From Cristatella mucedo (taxonomy: Eukaryota > Bryozoa > Phylactolaemata > Cristatellidae): a stretch of 64,000 bases of DNA. Of this stretch, positions 22,200-33,247 are shown piece after piece. The stretch is taken from positions 207,001 to 271,000 of the forward strand of contig WPIO01000112.1 of assembly GCA_009760855.2 (NCBI GenBank), in the 5' to 3' direction. The translations under genes and the position numbers were made by a program. How positions within the stretch are numbered: the first letter of the stretch is position 1; every line of letters begins with the position of its first letter. The notes under the pieces were generated by a model. That model made no database searches. It saw nothing but the letters and a program-made list of their open reading frames with translations, and had not been told where the DNA came from.

Positions 22200-22794
22200 A
22201 GCGTCGTTGGCCCGGCTATCAAGGCCAGTTTTCATGTCCCAGAGGTTTGACCACGCGTCTCCTTTGCTAAAAGAGCTAGGATGGCTGCTGGTGGATCGAC
22301 GGATAGAGAGCAAAGTTCTACCGCTAACCCAAACGGTCCGCCACGGCTTGGTTCTTCCATGCCTAGCTGAACTGTTGCAACTGTTTCAGCCTCCTCACGC
22401 CCTCGGGTCCTGTATGGACAATACATTATCTGTTCCATTCCTCCGCTTAAAGACCGTTGGTGAAAGAAGCTTTAGCTCTGCAGGCCCTAGGCTGTGGAAC
22501 TTGCTGCCACGATTCTTATGCAGCGACAACTAATCTCCTGCTGCCGACTGTGGCTCATCCTACGCAGCAGTCTTGAGCGGCTACATCCATGCTACTCACT
22601 ACTTCAACTGCTCTCCTGACTCTGCGATGCTTTCCAATTTCTCTTTTTTGCGTGAGATTAGCCTGTTGGCTACCGAATGCGAACTGAAAGCCGGTTAGGC
22701 TGTGAGTGAGCTATACAAAACTCCCGTGAGTAACACCCACATAGTCTTTATGACTTTATGGAGTTACAGACTGAGATACAGTACATTGCATTAG
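22200..22794 (+). mobile_element. LINE-A 3-prime fragment (unit A)
   Basis: Encodes the LINE-A C-terminus (FDHASPLLKELGWLLVDRRI, then SFSSAGPRLW) and ends with the LINE-A terminus and cattgcatt tail. It is followed directly by a LINE-B end; the same A/B arrangement occurs at 37400-38590 and 54370-55560, so it was duplicated with the unit. Confidence 0.8.
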
Positions 22795-23060
22795 CAGGCT
22801 AAGCATCGTTCCACCCGCTTTTAGGAGCCAAACTGTTCACCTATACCTGGTACAAACCTCAAATCCTTTTAAGACAGTGCCTTAAGTTCGAACGCTCGCA
22901 AAGCCTGGAACTCATTCCCGACTTACGCCATGACATCTTCTGACTGGATCACATTTTATAAGAAACTAAGATTGCATAAATTTATCACAGCATTTCGCTG
23001 GTCGCAATGATTCAACCTTTAAGCGCTCATCTGTGCTGAGACTTTGCATGCCGCTACCAA
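22795..23060 (+). mobile_element. LINE-B fragment (unit A)
   Basis: Begins aggctaagcatcgttccacc, the LINE-B stretch before its C-terminus, and decays before the terminal hairpin. Confidence 0.55.
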
Positions 23061-23301
23061 CCATACTTGCTTGCTGATTTTGTCCATGGCTCTCAATTAA
23101 AGCATTAATGTTATCGGACACCGCCACGCGAGCTCTCCAGGAACATATAACAGCAATCAGAACTTTCTCAAATGACACAGTTTTATTCTGAAGATGGGTC
23201 TACAGTATTGATCAGTGGTATTTTATCAGGGATCGTTAAAACCACCGGGGGAGTGAGCCGCTAGCACTTAAGCCCACTTGTCTTTCGCACCGACTGAAAA
23301 T

Positions 23302-24054
23302 CTATTTATCGGCTGCGAAAAAGGCAAATATACTGAGGACGTCATCGAAGCTTTTCCTACGCTCTTCCTCCATTGCAGACAGAGTCTCGCTGTCGCATTT
23401 AGTGGCAGCAAGTTGAACGTTTTTAAAACCGGCTTCCTTCAGTAGATCGCAGATTGTCTGGCGTCGTTGGATGGTAAAATCTGACTCAAAAGCCGGCTCC
23501 ATGAAAATGTGCGCTTTACACCACTCGCCAACGCCCTTCGGCAGAACGAGGTTAACCTGTGGATTGTTAAAATTAGTCTCTGACGGCCTGTTTGCTTCTA
23601 GGCATGCATTTGCAACAATAAGACGACCACCGGGCTTCAGGCTGCTGTAGACGTTCTTGAGTGCAGCGAGCACCTGATCTCTCCGAGCGAGGTGATGAAG
23701 CACGTAGCCTATGATAGCCGTGCCCACAGAGAGCGAGCTGCAGTCATAATCGAGGATGTCTGCTTCAATGTGATGTACGCCATCGAAATTCAGTGCTCGC
23801 TCCATTGCCTTTGCCAGCGCCGCCATTTTTGAAGACGGCTCCAAAGCGTACACCGTGCGAGCGCCAAGGTGAAGGGCTTCGCGCGTCCAGCGACCGGCGC
23901 CCGAGCCGACGTCGAGGATCACCTGATCGCGGAGATCGCCGAAAAGCGGAAGGAAGCTGCTCTCGTCGATGCCTCGCCTCCACTTGCTGTCCGTGTGCTC
24001 TCGATAGGCGACGCTTTGTCGGTTATAAGTCTCCAACGTTGACTCTGTGGCCAT
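23302..24054 (-). CDS. Class I SAM-dependent methyltransferase, copy A (intact)
   Basis: An intron-free 250-codon frame from ATG at 24054. It should transfer a methyl group from S-adenosylmethionine to an unknown, probably small, substrate in the cytosol; there is no signal peptide or membrane segment. The Rossmann motifs are in order: motif I VILDVGSGAGRW (45-56), the acidic ALEPS at 70-74 that holds the SAM ribose, EADILDYD (97-104), GYVLHHLARRDQVL (motif IV region, 116-129) and LKPGGRLIVANA (139-150). The fold ends with an LLKEAGFKNVQ strand (204-214). The size and layout match bacterial Methyltransf_11/25-type enzymes. It lies alone, divergent from its LINE neighbours. Copy A differs from B at about 32 of 250 positions, nearly half of them in residues 154-176. 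GC is higher than the surroundings. Horizontal origin is an inference. Confidence 0.85.
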   Translation of the reverse strand: MATESTLETYNRQSVAYREHTDSKWRRGIDESSFLPLFGDLRDQVILDVGSGAGRWTREALHLGARTVYALEPSSKMAALAKAMERALNFDGVHHIEADILDYDCSSLSVGTAIIGYVLHHLARRDQVLAALKNVYSSLKPGGRLIVANACLEANRPSETNFNNPQVNLVLPKGVGEWCKAHIFMEPAFESDFTIQRRQTICDLLKEAGFKNVQLAATKCDSETLSAMEEERRKSFDDVLSIFAFFAADK

Positions 24055-24440
24055 TTCGCTTCACGTTCGACGCTTTGATAGTGGATGCGAATACGGCAGC
24101 GTGGATGCAGTCCAAGTTGGTGCTGAAATCACACGAATGCTTAACGTTTGCTCAGCCCTTTCAGAAGACTTTCGCCGCTACGATAACTGGGCAAGGAGCT
24201 GGAGAGCGAGCCCTGCAAATGCTGTTATTTATTGAGCTCAATGGAATCGCCAGCCAATCGTCGTCGACCGAGCCGATCAGGTGGGCTCTGAGTTGGCAAA
24301 TAATGGTCACGTGGACCAGGGTCAGTAACCGCGTCTCCGAGTTCAGCTGAGCTCCACAGAACTTGTGCAACCAAAAGGCAGCAAGCGTTGGCAGCTTCGA
24401 CAATCAGCACTGCCACAAGCCGTATTCACGTGGATGCATC
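24055..24440 (-). promoter_or_regulatory. Upstream region of methyltransferase A, conserved with copy B
   Basis: About 380 bases upstream of the start codon are conserved with 39525-39825 and 40085-40170. They contain an aataaata TATA-like word at about 24225-24233, 174 bases before the ATG; in copy B the same word is 176 bases before the ATG. The promoter role is inferred from conservation and position only. Confidence 0.3.
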
Positions 24441-24960
24441 GTGTATCGCTTTTCCTTGGCTAAGAGCTGTCGGTAAGGGTTTCGCACAGCCTGGAGCCTG
24501 GCGAAAGGGGTGGGTGTGGGCTGGGCTAAGTGTGCAGGTGGACATGAGATATGTTTGAAAGGTTAATGCCCTCTTTTTCGCGACGGCACTGCATGCCTCG
24601 GCGACGATCCCAAGAATCGTTTGGGGTTCGGCGTTCCCTGTATTTGTCGTGGAGTGTGTCCTTAGCGAACGTTGGATTAAGACTGCACTGGAAACATTGC
24701 GACATTGTCGTCGTGCAGATAAAGGTTCGGTTAAATTTCCTGCTCTCGATTGGCAATTCAATGGAGCTCGGGTTACGAGCTTGCGGACATTGTAATAGAA
24801 CTTTCGATGACGCCCAGCACACTGTACGCGATGTGAACTACTGCAAACTACCCAGCAAACCGAACCGGAAAGCAGCGACTGAGCCATTATACATTCGGGA
24901 CTTGAGCAATGCAAGGCAATAATAATAACATATTGGCGTAGTCCTGTCGAAGAACATGAT
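24441..24960. other. Duplicated unit DNA without recognised gene
   Basis: Shared with 40170-40690 in unit B. Open frames occur on both strands (for example 24551-24922 plus and 24526-24822 minus), but frames are not kept between A and B, so neither is supported as a gene. Confidence 0.35.
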
Positions 24961-25005
24961 TCCTTTCTGGAAACTTTACATTCGCTGAAGGGAGGGAGGG
25001 TACCC

Positions 25006-25227
25006 TGAGCCGGTGGCACAAAGTGCAACACCGAGGCGACGGCTCGGGTGTCCAACACCCTCGCAGTCTTATCCTGCGTGCCAATCCTGTGACAAAGAGG
25101 CCGCCGCCGCTCGTCCAGCTGTGCACGGCCAGTATGGGCGCCGTGTGGCTCTCAGCTCGAGCACCACCGACCCGGTGGCTGAGGCAGTCGACCTTGCAGG
25201 CATGGTTGCTGCCCGGGCCGCGGATGC
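25006..25227 (-). pseudogene. WD40-repeat exon fragment, copy A (frameshifted)
   Basis: Same sequence as the open copy at 40782-40999, but the plus strand carries about five extra bases at 25085-25090 (gccaatcctgtgac against gccagtgac in copy B), which shifts the frame inside the WD repeat after GGLFVTG. It sits inside LINE-C DNA, with a LINE-B-type tail on its 3-prime side (24905-25000). Confidence 0.6.
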
Positions 25228-25990
25228 CAAACGATTTCAGCTTAGTGCGAGTCTCAGTGATGCTATTGAAAATCGAGCAGCTGATGGTGCGAAAGTTAAG
25301 TGAAGTAGCAAGCAGGTGGAAAAGTTAGGCATGTGGACTCGAGTGAGGCAACCTGTAAGCCAAACTAAGGACCTTGATCAATTCGACGCTTGCTTAGGAG
25401 CAAACGTAGGTCACACGGACGTTGGGAGCTGAGGCAGTTGTTTCTGTGTGTTGCAACTTGTGGCTGTGTTGGACAGGCTAGAGGTCCTTCCGAGTTCGTC
25501 ACCACGATATCGTGGGTACTAATTGATCAGTTGTACTTTCGGCGACGGAGAGGTCAGAGGGAGACCAGCACACCTCTCCGGTCATTGACTTGACGTTGAT
25601 TGATTTATCTACTGGACTCGTGGCGTATCCAGGCGTGCTCGCGCTTTGCTACTGCCGCGTTCGGCCACCTTCGGCATTCCTGCCGGTTTTGAGACGTCTT
25701 CTGCGACTCGCAAGCTGCATTTCACGTGCAGCTTCACCGAGATATGCCACGTGACTTGCCACGCACCGAGTGCTGTGTTTGTGATTAAGGATTCCATTGA
25801 ACAGGTTGCTACTAGACATTTTAACAGCTCACCGCAGCTAAGTCTTTCTCCGACATGCGAGGCTGCGGTCCCTACACGGAAACCCGCTTGACATTGCGCC
25901 CGGTCCAGGTCAACAGAATAAACAGGGTCGATGCTCTCAGTGAACTCGGGCCATTGGGAGACATAAGCGTTTCTGTGCCAGTGAGTGCTG
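25228..25990 (-). mobile_element. LINE-C fragment (unit A, second copy)
   Basis: Starts with acgatttcagcttagtgcga, the same LINE-C stretch as at 20650 and 30790, and continues through the gagaggtcagagggagacca block and the 81-codon plus-strand frame at 25646-25891. It is interrupted on its left by the WD40 exon. Confidence 0.55.
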
Positions 25991-26002
25991 GGTATGACTA
26001 GA

Positions 26003-26004
26003 CC

Positions 26005-26036
<32 letters not shown>

Positions 26037-26620
26037 ACTTGATAAAGCGCCCTCAGAGAACTTAATCTCTTTCTAGGCGCTTTATATTTGCTGCAAAGAA
26101 AAGTGCAATTGAATGGTAAGTAAAATCATGCTTGAAAAACAAACACAGTGAATAATATGGTTAGGGGTGACATGCACAGGCTCAGCATGCAAATGTGATT
26201 AGTGGCAACATGCACAGTGTCAGCACGCATAAGCACATCAAGGACGAATCCCAGGGACCCACTATATGCTGTCCTAAATAGGTGTGTTTTTAAGTTCCTT
26301 TTAAATGTGGTCAGGTCAGGGAATGTTCTGACGCAGGTCGGGAGGGAGTTCCAGGCTTTGGGAGCATACGAACCAAATGCACGGTCTCCAAAGGATTTAA
26401 GGTTTGTACGGGGTATTTGTAGACTGTTGGATTCCGAAAATCAGGTGGTACGATGCTTGGCCTGATGGGGTAGTATATCTGAGAGATAGGTTGGAGCCAT
26501 AAAATGAAGGGACCTAAACGTGAGCGACAGAACCTTGAAGTCAATCCGTTGCTTCACTGGTAGCCAGTGCAGGTCAGCGAGAAGTGAAGTAATGTGGCAA
26601 CTGCGACGCTCACGACAGAA
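26003..26620 (-). mobile_element. LINE-B 3-prime region
   Basis: An (ATA)n tail at 26008-26034, then the hairpin (aaagcgccctcagagaactt and tctttctaggcgctttata), then the C-terminal coding part on the minus strand to the reverse transcriptase thumb. A frame is open over 26544-26311. Confidence 0.75.
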
Positions 26621-26636
26621 AAGTTAGATTTGGAAA

Positions 26637-26900
26637 CAGCGTCGTTGTTTACAGCAACCAAACAAACAAACTTAGCTCCACTATCCTTGTATAAGAACAT
26701 CCGAATCCCGAAATTGCACAAATGCGTTTAGGCGACAAAACGTACAGCTCCCAGTTGTACTGGTTCTCCCTGAGCGCCACAAAACCTGTGATGCGGTTGC
26801 TTTAAAGCACGGATACAGGCTTCCTAGGTGTTTTACAACCAGACCTGCCGGTACGTCAAAGCTAGCGAAACACAACGTTAAACAAGAGCACTCGTACGTA
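26637..26900. repeat. Dispersed block copy
   Basis: Matches 21436-21610, 31580-31810 and 47100-47245 (acagcaaccaaacaaacaaa onward). Confidence 0.5.
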
Positions 26901-26939
26901 TACATATACATACACATTTACATTTCATAAAAATGATAA

Positions 26940-27690
26940 TGCATTTAATATCGTCCCTTAGAGAACTCAATCTTCTTCCATGCACTTTGCATTTGCTGCC
27001 AAGGAAATACGACTAAATTGTTAATGTTAGCTTGCTTAATAAGCAACAGGAACACCCTGCCTAGGATGTCGGTCATAGCGTCAGCATGCAAGTTTGGTGA
27101 GTGAGTGGCAGCCACCAAAGGGTCAGCACGCATAAGCACATATCAGACGAATCGCAGGGACCCACAAAATGCTGTCATAAGTAGGTGCCTTTTTCGTTTC
27201 TTTTTAAACGTGGTCTCGTCAAGAAATTTCGTGACTGAGTTTCAGGCTTTAGAAGCAAACGAACTAATGGCACGGTCTCCAAAGCATTGGAGATTTGCAC
27301 GAGGTATGGGTAGCGGCTAGATTCCTAAAAGCTGGTGGTACTGTGCTTAGCCTGGAACCCACTGAATGCTGCGATAAATATGCGCGTTTTTTAATTTCTT
27401 TTTTAATGAGGTCAAGTCATAGAATGTCGTGACGCAATTCGTGAGTGAGTTCCAAGCTTTGGAAGCATAGGAACTACAGGCATGGTCTCCAAAGTATTTG
27501 TGGTTTGTACGAGGTATAGGTAAGCAGTTGGATTCCGAAAAGCAGTTAGCACGATGCGTAGCCTAGTGAGGAAGGTCTGATTGGGAGGCTGAAGCCAAAG
27601 AAAGAAGGCCTTAAAGCGTAGAAGTGAAAGCCTAAAATGTGCTTGGCAATCACCCTGGTGAGAGAGAGAGAGAGTATAAACAGTGAAAGA
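26940..27690 (-). mobile_element. Two adjacent LINE-B fragments
   Basis: 26945-27345 and 27353-27690 each match the LINE-B C-terminal region in reverse complement (gggacccacaaaatgctgtc; gaacccactgaatgctgcga). The pair recurs at 41380-41800 and 41945-42300, where a SINE-1 lies between them. Confidence 0.65.
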
Positions 27691-27699
27691 ACTTAGCCA

Positions 27700-29110
27700 A
27701 GCCCAGATACCTGAGCTACCAGATCTTTCAGAGGTTCCTCGGATGATGTTTGTCTATTCACATCTATACTCTAGTGTTGGTCTAGTGTTGCTTTTTTGAG
27801 CATTAGCCTGACTACGGCCTTTTTGAAAGGTGCAGGGACTTGACTTGAGACTAAGGACGTATTTTTGTAGCTAGTTATGCATGGCAGCAGCAGATCAATG
27901 CAGCATAGAAGCAGGACAGTAGGAATAGGCTCCAGAGGATTAGCTGTCTTGTTTGTTTGGGATACGGACGAGGTTACTAGTGATCTCCTTGAATGTAGAC
28001 AGTGAGGTGCTGCATGGAATTGAGGGCCCGGATTCCAGGGGGATGCTGCCATCTTAGGGATGGACTCTCGGATCTTTCTATCTTTTTTAAATAGACGCCC
28101 GAGAACCGATCAGCTAGGTCATCACATGGACCAATAAGTAAGGAGCTGATAGCTTGGATAGTGCTCTTGTGATTCAACAATTTTGTTATAGAAGCTAGAC
28201 TTGGCCTTTGTTAGGATCGATTGTTACAATCTACAGTATTCTTCGTATGCCAGTCGATGAATGTCGTGAGTCAGTCCTGATGTTGTGATTGCTTTTTCAA
28301 GCTTAGGCTTAGTAGACCTAGCTAGTCTAATGTCTGTGGTAAACCATAGGCCTTCTGGGCGAGCGCACATAGTGAGCTTAGTCAGAGGTGAAAACTCGTC
28401 GAGCATGTCAGCTAGTGTCGTGTTGTAGCAATGTACCAATGATGACATATAGAACGAGGATATAGCGGCAGAGGCGAAGCAGATTTTCTCGCACAGATAC
28501 TATTGATGTTAAGGGTCTTGCGGCTTCCCGATTTACATGCGATTTTAGATAAGGAGAAGGGCACACGTTGTAGACTGAATGAGATCTGTATGTGGTTAGA
28601 TTAGCAGAATTTGGTAGTAATTGGTGATGACGAAGTGCTGCTGTAGGAGAAAATTTGGTCGAGTGTGCGACCATCGATGTGAGTAGGGCCTATCACGTGA
28701 GCCACGAGAGCTAAAGAGTCAGTCAGTTCGCGAAACTTGGTGCTGAAGTCGTCAGATGAGTTATCAAAGTAAATGTTGTCATCACTCAGAAAGAGGAAGG
28801 ATCAAATTCTTGCACACAGAATCCAAATGAGATCAGAGAAATCTGAGGCCAAGGAGGACTTTGTTGCTAGTGGGCGATAGACCACCAGCGGCAGCTCGTT
28901 GTCGGGTGAAATCAAGACAACCGATGCAGCGACGGTATTGCAAATGGCTTAGAGTCAAATTTCGAGCACACGATAATCCAGCTCCAGTTTGATTGATCTA
29001 GGGCTGTGAAAGAGAGAGAAATTATCCGAGATTGCGTCTTTAATCTTCGGGCAGTTTACCGATTTTAACCAACAGAGAGAAGGTCAAAACCTTTTTTCAG
29101 AAATAAAGTC
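27700..29110 (-). mobile_element. LINE-D fragment (CR1/L2-like, unit B)
   Basis: Minus-strand pieces in several frames: an endonuclease-RT linker (MLDEFSPLTKLTMCARPEGL, then LWFTTDIRLARS) around 28448-28224, and the start of the RT domain (PIPTVLLLCCIDLLLP, then FKKAVVRLMLKKATLDQ) around 27960-27771. Frames are broken throughout. The RT continuation is missing here but present in unit C. Confidence 0.7.
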
Positions 29111-29779
29111 GCTTAATACTAGGATTTTATTACACAACGGGCGAAAATTCCAAATAAAATCGCTAAGTTGGACCGGCGTAGTTATAACCGGTCTGATTAC
29201 CACTGAGTTAGAGATTCACACAGATGCTTGATGGTGAACATGCTGAGCGGCTCGAGACAAAACTAGGAGGACTAACCGAGCGGGCACTAAGCATGCAGCC
29301 ACCAAACGAGCGGCGTCTCAGCTAGCTGCCCCGGCCCAGCAGCGGCTCCGGGTGCTTTTCTTTTTTTAATGCAGAACTCGCAGATCTGACCGACAGCAAT
29401 AACATCTAAGAATGCATTTGAACTACGATACGAAGCGATAATAAGTATTCAAGATCATAGCTAACATGCAGGTTACAGGCCGCCGGCGTATCTAACGCCG
29501 CGACTGGCGCGTGAGACCCGGCAGCCCGAAGCGATTAGCGTTTAAATGTCCATAGGCACGTTATTTCTTACGATCTACGGGCAAAGAACAAACATATAAG
29601 CTTTAAATAGGTCTTAGCTGTACCTGTTTCCGTATACGATGTTCGCAAGAATATCTGTTTTCGGAAGAATTCTGCAACAGACAGGAAATTCGTGTGAGCC
29701 CGCTCGGCGTGCCATGGCAATCGTGTATACGCACGTACTTGCACACCCACCCAAACGCACCCACAAACACACGCACACG
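29111..29779. other. Unit DNA with GC-rich patch, no recognised gene
   Basis: Shared with 44790-45440. A GC-rich stretch (near 29260-29350) is followed by a common phrase (agaattctgcaacagacagg). No protein family is recognisable. Confidence 0.35.
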
Positions 29780-29789
29780 ACAACATGCA

Positions 29790-29792
29790 ATC

Positions 29793-29837
<45 letters not shown>

Positions 29838-30011
29838 TATGTATGTGTGCATATGTATATACGTAGAGATAGTTTAATTATATGAATAATGTATCCAACG
29901 GATATGCGTGTTTCCGCTTAGATATATATATATATATGAATATATATTTATATATATACGTGTGCATATATATAAATATATGTATATATATATACATATA
30001 TTTATGCACAC

Positions 30012-30048
<37 letters not shown>

Positions 30049-30065
30049 CTTATATATACGTGCAT
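29790..30065. repeat. (TA)n-rich microsatellite block
   Basis: Several TA runs with interspersed tgtg and cacg words at 29794-29855 and 29920-30060. The equivalent block in unit C is at 45455-45580. Open frames across it encode only Tyr/Ile strings and are not genes. Confidence 0.9.
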
Positions 30066-30084
30066 ATACGTAAATGCACGTGCA

Positions 30085-30505
30085 TAGATTAAGTTCTATT
30101 AGTTCCTGAAAGTATCTCACATTATTAAAATTATTATCAACAGTAAAGAGCCGTGCATAAACTAGTTTCGGGTCCATTGTATTAACGCTTATAGGCCCTT
30201 AAGTAACACAGAGCAGGCAGATAAATGCAGGTGCTGTACTAGAGCTTGCTCATCGTTCGTCCTTGCACTGACTAGTGATGCCTTCTTACAACATTAGCTA
30301 GATACTGCGTGGTGCTGAATCGCTGGATTTTTTAATTACATCCAAGGAATCTTAATGATACCAATTATAATAATTGGTCATTATATAATGATGTAACAGA
30401 AATAAACCTTTATTCAATTGCTTTACAACTCCTTCAGAGCAATCTATAAACTGATTAGCGTCACATATGTTATCATTCTAAGACAAGTATTCACCAGCAC
30501 ACAAG
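30085..30505. repeat. Unit DNA shared by A, B and C
   Basis: ccgtgcataaactagtttcg through ctgcgtggtgctgaatcgct also occur at 20010-20200 and 45670-45860. No coding content. Confidence 0.5.
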
Positions 30506-31530
30506 TATCATGGTTAGGCCATCATGCTAAAGCAAACGCGACGCTAATCACTCGGTCGCCGGTTTTTGGGACCTCTGGCTACCGATACGCACTGAGTCAA
30601 GCACGTATGAGCACGAAAGGTGCTTGAGGCAAGAACATAAAACTGTCATTGGGGCAATCGGAAAGCTGACCGGAACAGGGGCTCCATTAGCTGAGACTCG
30701 AGCGATGCTAAGTCAGTGCAGGTAGTAACCAAAGCCAGAAGCCTGTTAGGGACTTTCGGCGAATAAGGACTAAAGGCCCAGCCACCAAACGATTTCAGCT
30801 TAGTGCGAGTCTCGGTGATGCGACGGGAAATCGAGAAGCTGATGATGCGAAAGTTCAGTGAAGTAGGAAGGACGCGGCTAAGGTAAGCATGTGTAGGCGA
30901 GTGAGGCAACCTGTAAGCCAGACTGACGATCTTGGTCAATTCGTCGCTTGCTAAGGAGCGACAGAAGGTCACACGGAAGTTGGGAGCTGTGGCAGCAGTT
31001 GTTGCTGTGCGTTTCGACTTGCGGCTGTGTTCCGACAGGCCAGATGTCCTGCCGAGTTTGGCCCCAGAATACCGTGAGTACTAATTGGCCAGTTGTACTT
31101 TCGGCTACGGAGAGGTTAGAGGGAGACCAGCTCACCTCACCCGGTCGTTGACTTGACATTGACTGATTTATCGAATGGACTCGTCGCTCATTCAGGCGTG
31201 CTCGCTCTTTGCTGCTGCCGCATTCGGCCACCTTTGGCATACCTGCCGGTTTTGAGACGTCTTCTGCGACTCGCAAACTGTGTTTCAAGTGCGGCTTCAT
31301 CGCGATATGTCACATGACTTGCCACGCACGGAGTGCTTTGTTTGTGATTAAGGATTCCATTGAACAAGCTGCTACTAGGCATTTTAACGGCGAACCGCAG
31401 CTAAGTCGTTCTCCGACATGCGAAGCGTCGGTCCCTACACGGAAACCCGCTTGACATTAGCGCCCGATTCAGGTCAACAGAATAACCAGGGTCGATGCTC
31501 TCAGTGAACTCGGGCCGCTGGGCGTCACGA
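30506..31530 (-). mobile_element. LINE-C 3-prime region (unit B)
   Basis: The best LINE-C coding remnant: minus-strand frame 30972-30646 includes ETRTKLKSFGGWAFSPYSPK and LASLESQLMEPLFRSAF, a CR1/L2 C-terminus. It is followed at higher coordinates by DNA with the 81-codon plus-strand frame (31209-31454). Confidence 0.6.
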
Positions 31531-31870
31531 GCGTTTCTGTGCCAATGAGTGCGGGGGTGGCAGGGCTAGGCCTGTTAGATTTGGCAACAGAGCCGTTGTT
31601 GACAGCAACCAAACAAACGAACTTAGCTCCAGTATCCTTGCATAAAAACATCCGAATCCCGCAATTATACAAATGCGCCGAGGCGACCAAATGTAGATCT
31701 CGAAGTAGTACTGGTTCTCGAATGAGTGCCACAAACCCGGTGAAGCAGGCGCCTTGAAGCACGGATGCAGACTGCCTAGGTGGCTGTTGTTCAACCAGAC
31801 CTGCCGCTACGCCGAACTACCGGAACACCTCGTCAATCAAGAGCGCTCGTACATTTATGGATGCATACAC

Positions 31871-31872
31871 AA

Positions 31873-31937
<65 letters not shown>

Positions 31938-31957
31938 TGTGTGTGTGAGTGTGTGAG
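31871..31957. repeat. (AT)n/(GT)n microsatellite
   Basis: A short AT run, then GT dinucleotides with two interruptions. Absent from units A and C. Confidence 0.95.
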
Positions 31958-32399
31958 TTTGAGCTTATACATTCGCATATATAAATAATTCATTTACTTT
32001 TTTATGCGTATACGGATACATATGAGAAAACCTTTAAATTTGTGTGCACACATGTGTAAACGTATTAATACGAGCATACATGTACATTTACAGTCAGCAG
32101 TCAGCCGTCACCACTTTTCACGCTTCGACTTTCTCTGCTACTGATATTCATCCAAAAGATATCGAAATCCTTCGACGCCACATGCAGCCGCTCAACCGCT
32201 CTTTGCATGCGGGCAAGAACTTTTTTTTTACAAAATTGGATGTGGTGAAAACAATAAATTAAAATTGGTTTTCACTGATTAGCTATCGTAGCCTCTTCCT
32301 ATCCTGGCCACTGATAGTGTGATATTTGTAACTTCTAATGTCTTTTTTCCCTTACTTTGTCTATGTTTATGTTGAATCAGCTCGAAATCTATGTCATAT
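31958..32399. other. Unit-B-specific DNA, partly LTR-element-like
   Basis: In the plus strand 32120-32230 reads as IEILRRHMQPLNRSLHAGKN then FFFTKLDVVKTIN, which is reminiscent of the start of an LTR-retroelement RT motif (KLDVVKAY-like). It is too short to assign firmly. Confidence 0.3.
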
Positions 32400-33212
32400 T
32401 CCAAAGCGACCTCTCATTAGACGACCATATCAGCTCCACAGTCAAATCTGCCTATTTTCAGCTTAATAACATTGCTTAAATTCGGGCTTGTTTAGATAAG
32501 GATACCACGTCCAAGTTGGTCCATGCATTCGTGACATCCAGTCTCGACTTCTGCATTTCCCTGCTTACTGACCTACCAGCATGTGCGATCAGGCGATTGC
32601 AGCTGGTGCAAAACTCGGCAGCTAGGCTTGTCTGTCGTGAGCATCGCAGTTGCCACATTACTCGACTTCTCGCCGACCTGCACTGGCTACCTGTCAAGCA
32701 ACGGATTAAATTCAAGGTTTTGTCGCCCACTTTTAGGTCCCTTCATTTTATGGCTCCAGCCTATCTCTCAGATATACTACCCCATCAGGCCAAGCATCGT
32801 ACCACCCGCTTTCGGAATCCAACAGTCTACAAATACCTCTTATAAACCTTAAATCCTTTGGAGACCGTGCATTTGGTTCGTATGCTCCCAAAGCCTGGAA
32901 CTGCCTCCCGACCAGCGTCAGAACATTCCCTGACCTGACCACATTTAAAAGGAACTTAAAAACACACCTATTTAGGACAGCATTTCGTGGGTCCCTGTGA
33001 CTCGTCCTTGATGTGCTTATGCGTGCTGACACTGTGCATGCTGCCACTAACCACATTCGCATGCTGACCCTGTGCATGTCACCCCTAACCATGTTATTAA
33101 TTTTTTTTGTTTTCAAGCATGATTTTACTCACCATTCAATTGCATTTTCCTTTGCAGCAAATGTAAAGCGCCTAGAAAGAGATTAAGTTCACTGAGGGCG
33201 CTTTATCAAGTG

Positions 33213-33245
<33 letters not shown>
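32400..33245 (+). mobile_element. LINE-B 3-prime region
   Basis: Encodes the RT C-terminus (TSSLDFCISLLTDLPACAIR, then LHWLPVKQRIKFKVL and MAPAYLSDILP) and runs to the complete terminal hairpin at about 33168-33205 and the (ATT)n tail. The stop codon lies in the hairpin loop. This is the best LINE-B copy in the window for its 3-prime end. Confidence 0.85.

Positions 33246-33247
<2 letters not shown>

Larger units (their letters stand above)
19945..27690. repeat. Repeated unit A (left-truncated)
   Basis: The left edge is where similarity to 30085 (unit B) and 45600 (unit C) begins: the shared phrases ccgtgcataactagtttcgg and cttataggccattaagtaac. The order inside is LINE-C end (-), LINE-A/LINE-B chimera (+), methyltransferase (-), WD40 exon within LINE-C (-), LINE-B pieces (-). 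Unit A lacks about 3.7 kb present in unit B between 31757 and 35425. Confidence 0.7.

Noticed and set aside
23793-24350. Plus-strand frame of 185 codons across methyltransferase A, and similar shadows in B and C
   Set aside because: It is antisense to the methyltransferase, with Arg/Pro-rich composition and no motif. The minus frame holds all SAM-binding motifs.
24426-25058. A 210-codon minus-strand frame upstream of methyltransferase A
   Set aside because: Not preserved in unit B, crosses LINE-tail DNA and lacks any recognised domain.
29568-30177. Tyr/Ile-rich frames over the (TA)n block (also 45306-45598)
   Set aside because: Translation of a TA microsatellite; not conserved between units B and C.
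32120-32262. A full LTR-retrotransposon polyprotein
   Set aside because: Only about 35 codons resemble the start of an RT domain; no protease, integrase or LTR pair is found around it.
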